Of a stretch of 64,000 bases of DNA, positions 18,178 to 28,356 are shown piece after piece. Both the position numbers and the translations under genes were made by a program. Where the stretch lies: the NCBI GenBank assembly GCA_012932865.1, contig SAXG01000029.1, positions 434,001-498,000 of the forward strand, read 5' to 3'. The stretch is from Amylostereum areolatum. Lineage: Eukaryota; Basidiomycota; Agaricomycetes; Russulales; Stereaceae. The notes below the pieces were generated by a model. The model was not told the DNA's origin, did no database searches, and saw nothing but the letters and a program-made list of their open reading frames with translations. The stretch's first letter is position 1. Each line of letters starts with the position of its first letter.

Positions 18178-21100
18178 TTACCCCCCCTTTAAGACGCGCT
18201 TTCGCCTGGAGCGCGATGTCATCTGCAAGGGTAGATGCGAGAAAATCGTCAAAGGAGATGCCGAGGGAACGCACAGGGCGGGGCGCGTTTGGATGGCGTT
18301 TGTGGAAGGCGTCGATCATGTCGGTGACCTTTGAGAGCGAGGAGCGAGGGAGCCAGGTATTCTCGGAGTCAGGATAGCCTGCCCACTTGACGAGGTATTG
18401 TATGCCTTTCTTGTTGCAGGTCGGCTTCGAGTCGATGATGTCTTCAACGTCATATTCTTCTTCGTCATCAACGAGGTCAGGCGGCGGTTGTTCATAGTTT
18501 GGACCATGTGCCGTTGTCTCCTTGTACGCGGTGAGCAGCAAAGCATGGAAGACTGGGTGGATTCTCCACGTTTCGGCAGCTTCAGGCGGTAGTTCACTGG
18601 GCTAATGATGTCAACGATCTCGAAGGGTCCAAATCGTTTGGCAGCAAGCTTAGCTTTCGGCCTCGTCGTCTTCGGGTTTTTGCCTTCGAGCCAGACCTTG
18701 TCTCCAATGGCGAATGGTGTCGATTTGCTGATCGTGTCACCATTGTAGTGCTTCATTAAGTCCGATGCGAGGGCAAGGCTGGCTTTGATCTCTTGTCGGA
18801 CTTCTTCAAGTTGACGGAGGTGTTCTTCAACTGCAGGGACCTTTGAGGACGGGTTTACGGATGGGTACATCTTGGGGAGGAAGCCGTAGAGGACTTCAAA
18901 GGGAGCCTTTCCAGTAGCTGCGTGGGTGCGAGAGTTGTGAGAAAACTCGAAGAAGGGCAACCACTTCACCCAGTCGTCTTGACGGTAGTTGCAGAATACT
19001 CGCAGAAATTGCTCGAGGTTCTGGTTCTCGCGTTCGGTTTGGCCGTCTGTCTGTGGGTGATACACTGTGCTGAGGGCGGACTTGATCCCGAGCTTCTCGT
19101 TGAGTGTACGCATCACCTGTCCAGCAAATTGGGGTCCACGATCCGAGATGATCTTGTCTGCTAAGCCGTAGTGTCGGTATACCTTATCGAAGAGAATGTC
19201 GGCCGTGCCATCGCTGGTGATCTTCGTTGTACATGGGGTGGTAACCACCATCTTGGTGAGGCGATCGACCACGACATTGACGGCGTTATAGCCTTCGCAG
19301 TCAGGGAGTTCGACGATGAAGTCGGTGGAGATGACGCCAAATGGTCGATCGGGTACTTCGTTTGGGATCATGTCGACGTGGGGTCGGCTGCTCTGTGTCT
19401 TCATCGACTGGCAGGTTGCGCATCCTGCTACAAAGTCGCGGACAAAGACAGACATGCCAGGCCACCAATATTCACGACTCACAAGCTCGTAAGTCTTGAA
19501 GCGACCGGGGTGTCCAGCCAGGGGCGATTCATGGTACATTTTGACAATGTCGCGTCGCAACTCGTCATCTGCAGGGACATATACCTTTCCTCTGAACAGG
19601 ACCAGGCCTTCTTCGTAGTTCCACTCTTGAAGGTTCTTGACGAGTGTACGTGGTCCGTTTCGTAAGATGGCGTCCAGGGCTTGAACGACCTCGATGTCCT
19701 TGGTTTTGCAGTCACGGATACGTCGTCGGAGTTCGACATCACCGAGGGAGGTTACTGCTCCTGGCCTTGTTGCGCGTACTTGGAAGTACTTGGGGTCAAG
19801 CAAGACGTGCTCCTTGTTGTCATTTTCAACACCATTCTTGTGATCGGGTCGTCGAGACATTGGATCCGGGCGGTGGGAAATTCCTGGTTTATGAACGAGC
19901 GAGAAGTCAAATCGAGTGAGGAATAGAGCCCAACGTGCCTGTCGGCGGCTCAGCTTCTGTGCCGTCTTGAAGTGCTCCAGGTTCTTGTGATCTGTCCAGA
20001 TTTCGACGGTGTCAGGGGCGCCTTCGAGGTAGTGGCGCCAGGCTTCAAGCGCACGGATGATCGCAAGCAGCTCCTTGTCGTAGATGTCGTAGTTCCGTTC
20101 CGGTTCCGATAGGGCCTTGGACAGATATGCCACTGGATGCCAGTGACCGTCATCGCCTTTCTGCGAGAGTATACCTCCAGTAGCAAAGTCCGAGGCATCA
20201 ACTTCAACGAGGTAAGGCTTCTTTGGGTCAGGCATGACCAAGACGGGGGAGGAAGTAAACGCAGCTTTCAGTGCGTCAAACGCAGTTTGGCAGTCCGTCG
20301 ACCAGTCCCATGTGCAGTCCTTCTTTGTCAGGTCAAATAGGGGTCGTGCAACCTTGGAGAAGTCTTTGATGAAACGTCGGTAGAAGTTGCCGAAGCCGAG
20401 GAAGGATTGCACATCTTTGACCGTTCGTGGTGTCGGCCAGTCCTGAATACCTGCTACCTTGACGGGGTCCATAGCGATCTTGTCGTGCGAGATGATGAGT
20501 CCGAGGTATTCGACAGAGTCTTGTTCAAAGACGCATTTCTCCGGTTTGAGGAAGAGGTCGTTGTCTTGCAAACGCTGCAGAACCTGCCGTGCTATGGCAC
20601 GGTGTTCGTCCATGGTGCGAGTGAACACCAAGATGTCGTCCATGTAGATGATGACCTTGCCCGAGTCGATGAGATCCTTGAACAGTTCATTCATCATTGC
20701 CTGAAATGTCGCAGGGGAGTTCATAAGCCCGAAAAACATCACCGTAGGTTCGAAGAGACCGCGATTCGTCTTGAACGCAGCCTTCCACTCGTCGCCTTCC
20801 TTGATGCGGACATTGTTGTAGCCCCAGCGAACATCCATCTTGGAGAAGATCTTTGCACCTTTGAGGAGGTCGACAATTTCAGAGATCAGTGGCAAGGGGT
20901 ATTCATTCTTGACAGTGCCCTTGTTTAATTCTCGATAGTCCTGTACGGGATGCAGCTTTCCATCCTTTTTCTTCACAAAGAAGAACGGACTCGCCTGAGG
21001 TGACTTCGAAGGGCGGATATAGCCCTTCTTCAGGTGGTCGTCGAGGAAGGTGTCGAGTTCGATCTGCTCGGAAGGTGAGAGGGGGTAGATCTTGCACGGT

Positions 21101-22206
21101 TTGGGTTCAAAGCCGTCTTTCATGTCGATAGCATGGTCCCATGGCCGTCGGTCAGGAAGTCGCTCGGAGGTTTTCTTGTCGAATACAGGCGCAAAGTCGC
21201 GGTACGGCGGGGGGACTAAGTCTTCAAAGGTTTGCGGGCGTGCGTTCTCTTTTGAATGCTCTGCAAGCTCCTGCGCTTTTGTAAATCCCGCGCGAATGGG
21301 TATTGCATCTGGATTAGGACCATCGGTTTCAGGGAGGATTCCGGCGCGGCGTAGTCCATTGATCTCCCAGTCTCGGAATACCATGGGCCGCTCGTCGTCG
21401 TCTTCAGTGAAGAGTCGTGCGGGTAGAGGGGAGCGATGGACCGTGCGGACGCGGACACCTTTGACTCTGCGTGCAGGAATAACATAAGTGGGGACTGGGG
21501 TCCAGGACACATATGTCGGCTCTGGGAAGGGATCGTCCACAACGAGAGGTGTCCTTGGGGTTTTACCTGCTTCAACCTTACGCTGTGATTGGACCGATGA
21601 TGGTTTCCGTGGCTTGGTTGCGAGGTTCGTCACAGGAGGTTTGGACAGAGTGCACGAGGGAGGGCAGCGGAGCATGTCAACATGGTCTCGTTGCCAGTCT
21701 ATGGTGGGATTGTGCTCGTCGAGCCAGTCTGTTCCAAGGATCATGTCATGATCGCCGATGTCGGTGATGAAGAACTCAGCTTCTTCTTCATGGTACGCCC
21801 TTGAATCTTGCGAGTATATCCGGATCCGCTGGGTCGTTGTGTCGCGTACCCAGCCCATGACGTTCTCGGTGCCATCCACATTATGCACGGGGAACGGGTT
21901 TTCTAGTTTTCTTGTGGTGAGCTTCTTGCGTTCAACGAAGCTTCAGTTCAGGATAATTCCTTCTGCACCGCTATCAAGCAGCGCGTCTGCGTCGATTTCT
22001 CTTTTGGTAACTCGTCCGATCAGCTTGACTTTGAGCGTGATCAATGGTGTTTGCCTGTTCTTGGTGACAGTAGACAGATACAAACACGGGGGATACGATT
22101 GCTCACAGGTATGCATAGATGATAATACAGCGAAACGATTCGACGATGATACCAAAAGTCCCTTGCCTCCACCAGACGATGCGACTGGGGGGCGTTTCAA
22201 AAATCC
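18110..22206 (-). pseudogene. Element A pol: protease to chromodomain, with one nonsense codon and one frameshift
   Basis: Entered from gag by -1 frameshift at 22,206. The protease LLDSGAE lies near 21,985. A TGA at 21,943-21,945 follows GIILN where Arg is common in the family. The RT YMDD is at 20,635-20,646, then RNase H (VDASDF; YDKELLA). The integrase zinc motif, DDE triad and chromodomain match the left copy. One base is missing from a run at 18,571-18,573 (GCCGAAACG versus GCCGAAAACG on the left), which throws the chromodomain out of frame; the intact reading resumes in another frame to the stop at 18,110. This copy cannot make full pol, though the left copy lacks that deletion. Confidence 0.92.
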
Positions 22207-23891
22207 TGCGATTCCAGGATGTCCTTCAACAGCGCTACTGCCTGCTCCTTGCCTTCCGCGTCCAGATCCTTCAGCTGGCGAGTGATCGCCGCGATGGTTT
22301 TGGATGGGTCGGGAGCTGCTTTTGCAGTGGACGGAGCCGTGTTTGTCGGCAGGTGAGGGGCCTTGGACCCAGTCTCTACTGCGCCCACCCGTCGCGCGCT
22401 CGAGTCGCGGTTGGGGCAGTCGCGAGAGACGTGACCGGCTTGTCGACACATGAAGCACTTGCCTTCGCGCATCATCTTTGCGCGCTCGTCGTCCGTCAGC
22501 TTTGCAGGGCGGGTCGAGGTGTTGGTGAAGGCGCCGACTCAGCGCGACAAGGAGTCGTTGGTCGAACCGTTCGAGGTGAGCGCGACAGCCCCCTTGGACT
22601 GACTGCTCTTCCTCTCCGGGTTCTCTTCGAGCCACTGGTGGTTGATGCGGCGGGCGCGCTCCTTCCACTCCGCGAGCTTGGTGGGGAACGGGTACGACCG
22701 GGCCACCTGCTTGCCGAGGTCACGCTGAAGTCCCTTCTTGAAAAAGTGGATTAGCGCCTCGTCGTCGTACGCTGACATGGTTGCCAGCATCTCAAACTCA
22801 GTGATAAAGTCGGTGACGTCCCGGGTGGTCATTGCGAGCTCGTTGATCTTACGCTGAGCCTCTATCTTCGGATCGACGGGCACAAAGTCTTTGCCAAACC
22901 TCTCGAAGAGCTCTTTGTAGGAGCTATAGTGGAGTGTTGGGGGCGTGGGGTCGAGGGTGTCGGCGTCTTCCTTCTCGTCTTTGTCGGCGAAGAGTTCCAT
23001 GCGGCGATGCGTGGCCCAGGCTTTCGCCGTGTCGTCCTCCATCAGGCTGAGGAGGAGCATCATCTTGGCGTCATCTGTGGCATAAACATCCTTGTTAACG
23101 CGCAGGAACATGCGGAGCTCGAGGGAGAACCGGAGGGTGTCGCGTCTATCGCCTTTGAATGGCTTTGGCTTGGGGCCGATCTCCCGCTTGGAGACGGCAG
23201 GTTTGGATTCGGCGTCGGACATCTTGTCGAAGGGGAGGGGGACGGTGAGGGATTGGGCGAGTTCTTGATCAAGGCGGCGTAGGGTTTCTCGTCGGCGTTC
23301 TTCTGCTTCTTCAACTTCGTCCTCAACTTGTTTTGCGACAAGGAAGTCGGCGGGGGTGAGGAATTGCTGGTTATGATGCCACGACCAGTGATCTTGGACG
23401 GGACTGAACGAAGTGGGCTGCCACTCAACTACTGATCGTCCTGGGGTTCCGTTCTTGTTCCGTCTATAGGCGTACCACTTCCCAGTTGTGTCGTTGTGGT
23501 TGATCCCTTCTGGGACTTCGATTACAGTACGTCGACGGGGTGGGGGCGAGTTGGTCGGAGGGGGGTTCAGGAAGCGCTGTAGAACGTCCGCAGCGGTGGC
23601 AAAATCCGATTCTTCGACGTAGGGTTGTTCGTTGCGGTCGTCGAAGTACCAGTCTCGACGTTGCCGGTTTGGTTCGTCGTGCAGCCAACGTACGGATTCC
23701 TTAGTCTGCTGCGAGGTGAGGATATAGTATTCTTCGGGACAGTAGTCTCGAAAAACACCTGGGGGAGGTTCGGAGTGGGGGGACAAGGGGCTGTGGAGGA
23801 CGTGATGATGGTCTAGAAGAAGTCCGCCGCGATGGGGCGACGGCCGAGGAGTTTCTTGGTGAGGTAGCCGGCTTTTACTGCCTGGCGGATC
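22197..23891 (-). pseudogene. Element A gag with zinc knuckle, one nonsense codon
   Basis: The frame is open from 23,891 and its first ATG is at 23,222 (MSDAESKP). The 223 codons before it include a segment (WYFDDRNEQPYVEESDF) similar to C gag. The capsid-like domain spans about 23,170-22,640. A TGA at 22,539-22,541 interrupts before the zinc knuckle CFMCRQAGHVSRDC (about 22,465-22,424); the same frame then continues to the TGA at 22,197. Restored reading would need an Arg or similar codon at that site, CGA to TGA being the simplest change. A Pro/Ser-rich linker follows the start. Confidence 0.85.
22200..22206 (-). promoter_or_regulatory. -1 frameshift site between gag and pol of element A
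   Basis: The gag frame reads CAG GAT TTT TGA; GGATTTT is directly followed by the stop. The -1 frame reads GGA TTT TTG AAA and continues G-F-L-K-R-P, matching G-F-L-N-R-P at the B site. GGAUUUN is a recognised slippery variant (used at a retroviral pro-pol junction). Confidence 0.75.
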
Positions 23892-24421
23892 TTATGTTCG
23901 TGGTGGCGGCGACGAAGGGTCTTACCCTTGATGGTGGGACGGAGGACTGGTGGCGGGGTGGATTCAGGGGTCCGGAGGTTAAACTGGGAGACGGAGGTGA
24001 AACTGGTTTGGAGGATCGGGTTGGGGGCGTCCTGGATGAGGTACGTGTGGTAGGTGGGGGCGTGGAGGGTGAATTCAAGGCGTTCGAGATCTACGTTGAT
24101 GCACGTAGTGATCTGGACGTATAGGGCGAGGACGACAGTACCGTGATCCTTGTGCCACCTCCACTCGAAGATGCGGAAGTTGAGGCCGTGCGCGGTCCAG
24201 GGATCTTTCTTGTAGAGGTTCTGTACGGGGACGAGGCAGTTGACGGTGACAGCGTCGGACCAAGGGTAGGGGAATGGTGCGTCGTCGCGGGGGGTGATCG
24301 GCTTTCCGTTGAACGGGAGGAAGACCGGTGCGTTCGGGAGGTCCGTGGTGGGAGTTTTTAATGTCGTGGAGACGGCAGAGGTAGATGGAGAGAGGGGTGC
24401 GAGGTAGGCGTAGGGGTAGAC
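23813..24421 (-). CDS. ATG-less leader ORF of element A
   Basis: A 202-codon frame begins within the PBS region and ends at TAG 23,813. It contains no ATG in its own frame, and no frame has one over 24,533-23,223. It has clear protein character: hydrophobic and Trp-rich segments (ACGLNF-like GLNFRIFEWRWHKD; VVLALYVQITTCINVD) and a basic tail. The order of features resembles the start of gag in B and C. Gag lies in the -1 frame relative to it, with 78 nt overlap (23,891-23,813). Alternatively, removal of an intron with donor G|GTAAG at 23,925 and acceptor CAG at 23,759 would join the two in frame. Confidence 0.6.
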   Translation of the reverse strand, partial: VYPYAYLAPLSPSTSAVSTTLKTPTTDLPNAPVFLPFNGKPITPRDDAPFPYPWSDAVTVNCLVPVQNLYKKDPWTAHGLNFRIFEWRWHKDHGTVVLALYVQITTCINVDLERLEFTLHAPTYHTYLIQDAPNPILQTSFTSVSQFNLRTPESTPPPVLRPTIKGKTLRRRHHEHKIRQAVKAGYLTKKLLGRRPIAADFF

Positions 24422-24427
24422 TGTCCA
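24417..24427 (-). other. Primer binding site of element A, self-priming type
   Basis: TGGACAGTCTA lies 2 nt inside the 5' LTR end and is the exact complement of TAGACTGTCCA in the LTR (24,571-24,561 on the minus strand). That LTR site is 34 nt after the TATATAAGG box starting at 24,604. Confidence 0.8.
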
Positions 24428-24429
24428 GG

Positions 24430-24849
24430 TGTCAGAAACACAGTTTATGAGACTGATGAACCGCCTAAGTCGCGACGATGGGAGGAGCGAGAAGAAAATA
24501 GTTTCGACAGTGCCGGGGTCTAGGGTAGTGCAACATGCGCTACAGTACCGTATGACGAGATGGACAGTCTAGGGAAAAGGGAAGAGAAACACTGTCCTTA
24601 TATACAAGTGGGAACGATGGTGCGATGTGATGCGATAGTGGTGCGAGCGGGGGGAACAATAGGAAAGGAGTCATGGGGCGGAGGATGAAGGTCCGGAGCA
24701 GTGATGTCATAGATAAGGATGCGGAACCCCGCTCGGAAGTCCGGGCAATGACGTCATTGAAGCATGTGATGCAAGGGAAAGTCATGTGCTGTGACACGTC
24801 GCGTGTACGAGGTCTGCAAACGAAGAGAGAAATGGAGCGATCCGTGACA
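24430..24849 (-). repeat. 5' LTR of element A
   Basis: 420 bp with TG...CA ends. Promoter elements are as in the 3' LTR. A CpG-to-TpG difference creates the only leader ATG (24,536-24,534); the 3' LTR has ACG at this place. Confidence 0.92.
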
Positions 24850-24851
24850 CT

Positions 24852-27037
24852 CTCCCCCCTTGTCCACCTACATCCACCGAGACGTACGCAAAGACTCGCG
24901 ACACCCTACGTCTATTTGGGCAGCTCTGTCACCATCTTATCCTCCCCTATGTTTGCGTCAATCTCACTCTTGCGGAACAGCTTGAGCACCTCAGCAGCGC
25001 CGCTCATCTCCTACTTGCCCTGTACACGCATGACGGGGCCAAGTCACGCTTCCTCCCCACTATGCTTTACGTTGACCTCATGATAATGATCAAGAATGTG
25101 TTTTTCAGTGTTGCGAAGGCCAAGGTAGATCATCCAGATGAGCCATTCTACCTCATCTTGCTTGGTACAGACCGTCTCAAAACCCTATTCAGAATCCTGC
25201 GGACAATGGTCGGAAACAACGCAAACTTGGATGTCCTCCAGCTCGCATTACGAGTCACCGGTACGACAGAGGTTGCAAACATCCTCGCACGCCATCCTGA
25301 ATGGGATCGGAGTCCCCGCCGTCTCCGTCTCCCATTGCTCGGAAAAGACTTACACGTGGTACCCGGTGAAGCCTCTGACCATATTAACCCAGCATCATGG
25401 CAAGCAGATCTACTGGCTCGCAATGTGACACTGGCAACATGCTGGAGGAGAGGTCGGCGAGCCATTGAAGAAGCTCACCCATTTGCATCAAGCCAGCTAC
25501 ACATCGCTGATGGCACCCACGACACGAGCATCCTCTCTCCTCTTGGAACACATCTCTGCCTCCACACCCCTCCCTCCGATCCTGACAACGACTCCGAATT
25601 TGAAGAAGCTGAAGAAGCTGAATGCCTTGATGGTGGCTTGCATGAAGGAACAAGTGAATCGGATCCAACCGCTGGCATGCGTGAGCTGGAAGAGGCGGCC
25701 GTTGACTTCGACTGGCGATCCAGCACAAATGGTGTACCCTTCACCAACACCGTCGACATTGACGGGTGTGGGACAATGGTGAACAAGTCGCGTGCATTAT
25801 CCCAGCGCTTCAAGTACTCAAAAACGGCGAGTTCAACTGATCGACTACGCCGAGTTCAACATGAAGACCACTATACCTCTAACGGCCGGCGCAAAGACGA
25901 TTCGACAAGCTTTGACCTGCCAGGGCACGAGGGCCCATTCCTCGGTATACATGACCCCATCGCGTCTCTAGTCCTTTGCAACGGCAATCTTTTTTTGTGT
26001 ATAGGCGAGGTCAACGGGATCCAGGTGTCTTCCAAACCCGTTGAAGAGATCACAACGAGCCTTCTTCCCGAGAAGACGGTCTCAGTATCCTACCAGATTG
26101 TGACTTTAGTTCGCACCACCGACGCAGACGATCCATCACTCAAATTTGACTGGCGGTCCTTGCACCTCCTCCCGATTTCCCTCACAGCACCTGGCATACT
26201 GGTTCATCCAATCAATCCTCATCTGGCCACCCATATCACAGGACGGCCTTTCTATCTCTTCGAGAGTTCTGTTCTTATGGCTGTCACGTCAAGCATACAC
26301 GCTCGAACGACGCGGGTTCTCCTGAAGTTGGTTCCGAAACTGAGGCCGCAACCTGAGTTCCCATATCGAGAATTGAAAGGTACAAGAATGCTCCTGTCGT
26401 TCTCATGCTACCATTCGTACTTATCGTACACAACACAGGCATGGCTTGCTTTGTAGACGAAGGTAACACGGATACGCGCGAACCCATCAATGGCTGCTGT
26501 CCAAGGTGTACACCCGAGTTTTCATTCGACGGGATCTCACCACCAAGCATCCTTCAACATGTCGGCTCACACATCCTCCATGACCATACTGTGGATCGGA
26601 CTACAGAGCCGTGTGGTCTCTGCCTCAATACCTTTTCAGTGTGCCAGATATATCTCTCAAAGAATAAGGGGCACAATGGGAATCTGAAGGTTGATTGGAG
26701 CAAAAGTACATGCACAAACATCACAAAGTTTTTGTACAGTGTGGCCGCAAAATCCTCCCGGTCATCCCCCTGCAGCAATGTACCTCTCTCGTGTTCCCTC
26801 TGTCCACCGGGAAGCCCCGCCATCTGGCGCTACAACTTCCGGCAACATCTCATGCGCGTGCATCCGCACGCCGCTCTCCCAAAGTACCGCCACCTGTGGA
26901 CGCTCTCAAAGTTTGAGGAGACCGAGATGAAGGATACCTGGAGGACGCGTCATAAACGACCCAATGCTAAGAAGAATAAAAATGATACGAACCTCGTGAT
27001 ATCAGAAGCGCACAGCTCACGTTTGGTGTTGAGGTAG
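24852..27037 (+). pseudogene. 5'-truncated gene of unknown function, cut by element A
   Basis: An open frame begins immediately after the A LTR, without a start codon, and runs to 26,379. An intron at 26,380-26,438 (GTACAA...CACAG) joins it to a second exon ending at TAG 27,037. The upstream part has a segment GTDRLKTLFRILRTMVG that recalls the DxLExxFxxxR region near the end of P/THAP-type transposases, but I cannot assign it. The C-terminal exon is Cys/His rich (CCPRC; CGLC; CSLCPP; RQHLMRVHP), consistent with one or more C2H2-like zinc fingers. The missing 5' part was not found elsewhere in the window. Confidence 0.55.
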
Positions 27038-27399
27038 GCATTCCAATCCAACCGTGAACGTTCCTTGCGGCCACTGACATCCCTCGTCAGTTCTGAGCAC
27101 GTCGTAGAAGACGAAGAGCATCAGCAACTTAACACTTTCTGTTTTGGTGTTACCAATGGTTTTGGCCTTGTTCCGGGTGTTGAGAAGTTGATGGCAGTTG
27201 TCAGGGCCATTTTAATTGGGTAAACTCGGGCCTTACCCGGCAGCTCCCCAGAACTCCGGGACAATCTATTAGCGGGCATCAAAATATGATGCAAGGGAAA
27301 ATCACGCCGGCCCTAAACTATTTTCGACCGTGAGACTTTTCCCTTCCGCATATTTCTCTGCCACGTCGACGTGTCGTCTCCTTGTTCCCTACCACCACC

Positions 27400-28060
27400 A
27401 CCCCCTTCCTCCTTCCCTTCCCCGACGCCCTCGTCACCACCGTCGCCCTCACCGCCTTGTCACCACCGTCACCCTTGATGCCTCGTCACCACCGTCGCCC
27501 TCGATACCCTTGCCACCACCGCCACCACCGCCCTCAACGCCCTTGCCACCACCGCCGCCCTCGTCACCACCACCGCCCTCGTCACCCTTGCTGCCTTTGC
27601 CACCACCGTCGCCTCTGTCATCCCCGCTGGCCTTGCCTCTCCCGCCACCTGTGTCGCCCCTGTCGTGTCTGCTGCCCCCACCGCGTCTGCCACTCCCGCC
27701 GCCTCCGTCACCCCCGCCGTGCCTGTCTCCTCTACCGCCCGTGTCTCCTCCACCGAGATGCCGCTCCCACCGTGTCTGCTGCCCCTGCCGCCTCCGTCAC
27801 CTCTGCTGCGCCTGTGGCTTCCGCCACCTGTGTCTCCTCCGCCACGTCTGCCACCCCCTCTGCTCCTGCCGCTTGTGTTGCCTTGCTGTGTCTGCCGCTC
27901 CCGCCTCCTCCGTCGGCCCCGCCACGCTTGTCGCCCCGCGCTGCTCCCGCCACCTCCCTTGTCCCTGTTGTCTCCGTCACCCTTGCTGCTCCCGTCGTCT
28001 CCGCTGCCTCCGTTGTTCCCTGTCGTCCTTGCTATGCCATAACCATACTTCCCATATATA
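27400..28060. repeat. Low-complexity CCG/CAC/GTC-rich tract
   Basis: Degenerate trinucleotide-like repetition (CCACCGTCGCCCTCG and variants) gives long open frames on both strands with Pro-, Gly- or Ala-rich products. The lack of codon bias or domains argues against a gene. 27,038-27,400 holds nothing I recognise apart from a short A-LTR-like stretch (TGATGCAAGGGAAA near 27,289). Confidence 0.7.
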
Positions 28061-28356
28061 ACAGTACCAAGTAGTAGTATATACATGTTTTTTGTACCTG
28101 CATAATGAAATCCTGTTTACCCTCCAAATATGTGAATATAAGTTATATTGGCCACACAGTTAAGTTTATTTCATGTAATTAAGTCTATGTTGTAGGGATA
28201 TTCACAATGAATTGGCTTATGAATTAGCCAACTCAACAGCAGTTTTGTAACCATACATAGCTTGGGGGGGTGTTGTGGTGTTGTGGTGTTTGGGGTGTTT
28301 TCACCTGTTGTGCCAGTTGTGTAACTCCTAAACTAGCTCAAACAAGCCGAAACAAA

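Larger units (their letters stand above)
17755..24849 (-). mobile_element. Element A: full-length Ty3/gypsy chromovirus, degenerate
   Basis: A 7.1-kb minus-strand element with LTRs at 24,430-24,849 (5') and 17,755-18,177 (3'), a self-primer PBS, an ATG-less leader ORF, gag, a frameshift site and pol. The LTRs differ at roughly 15 sites plus small indels, so it is clearly older than B. The 5-bp flanks do not match (GTCAC before 17,755; CTCTC after 24,849): the left flank is C gag and the right flank is an unrelated coding sequence. This suggests recombination between two A insertions rather than a single insertion. Confidence 0.93.

Noticed and set aside
17749..24855. 5-bp target site duplication of element A
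   Set aside because: GTCAC and CTCTC do not match, so a simple insertion is not supported.
27330..28086. Pro-rich or Gly-rich proteins on both strands
   Set aside because: The tract is a degenerate trinucleotide repeat; frames are open in several phases because of composition.
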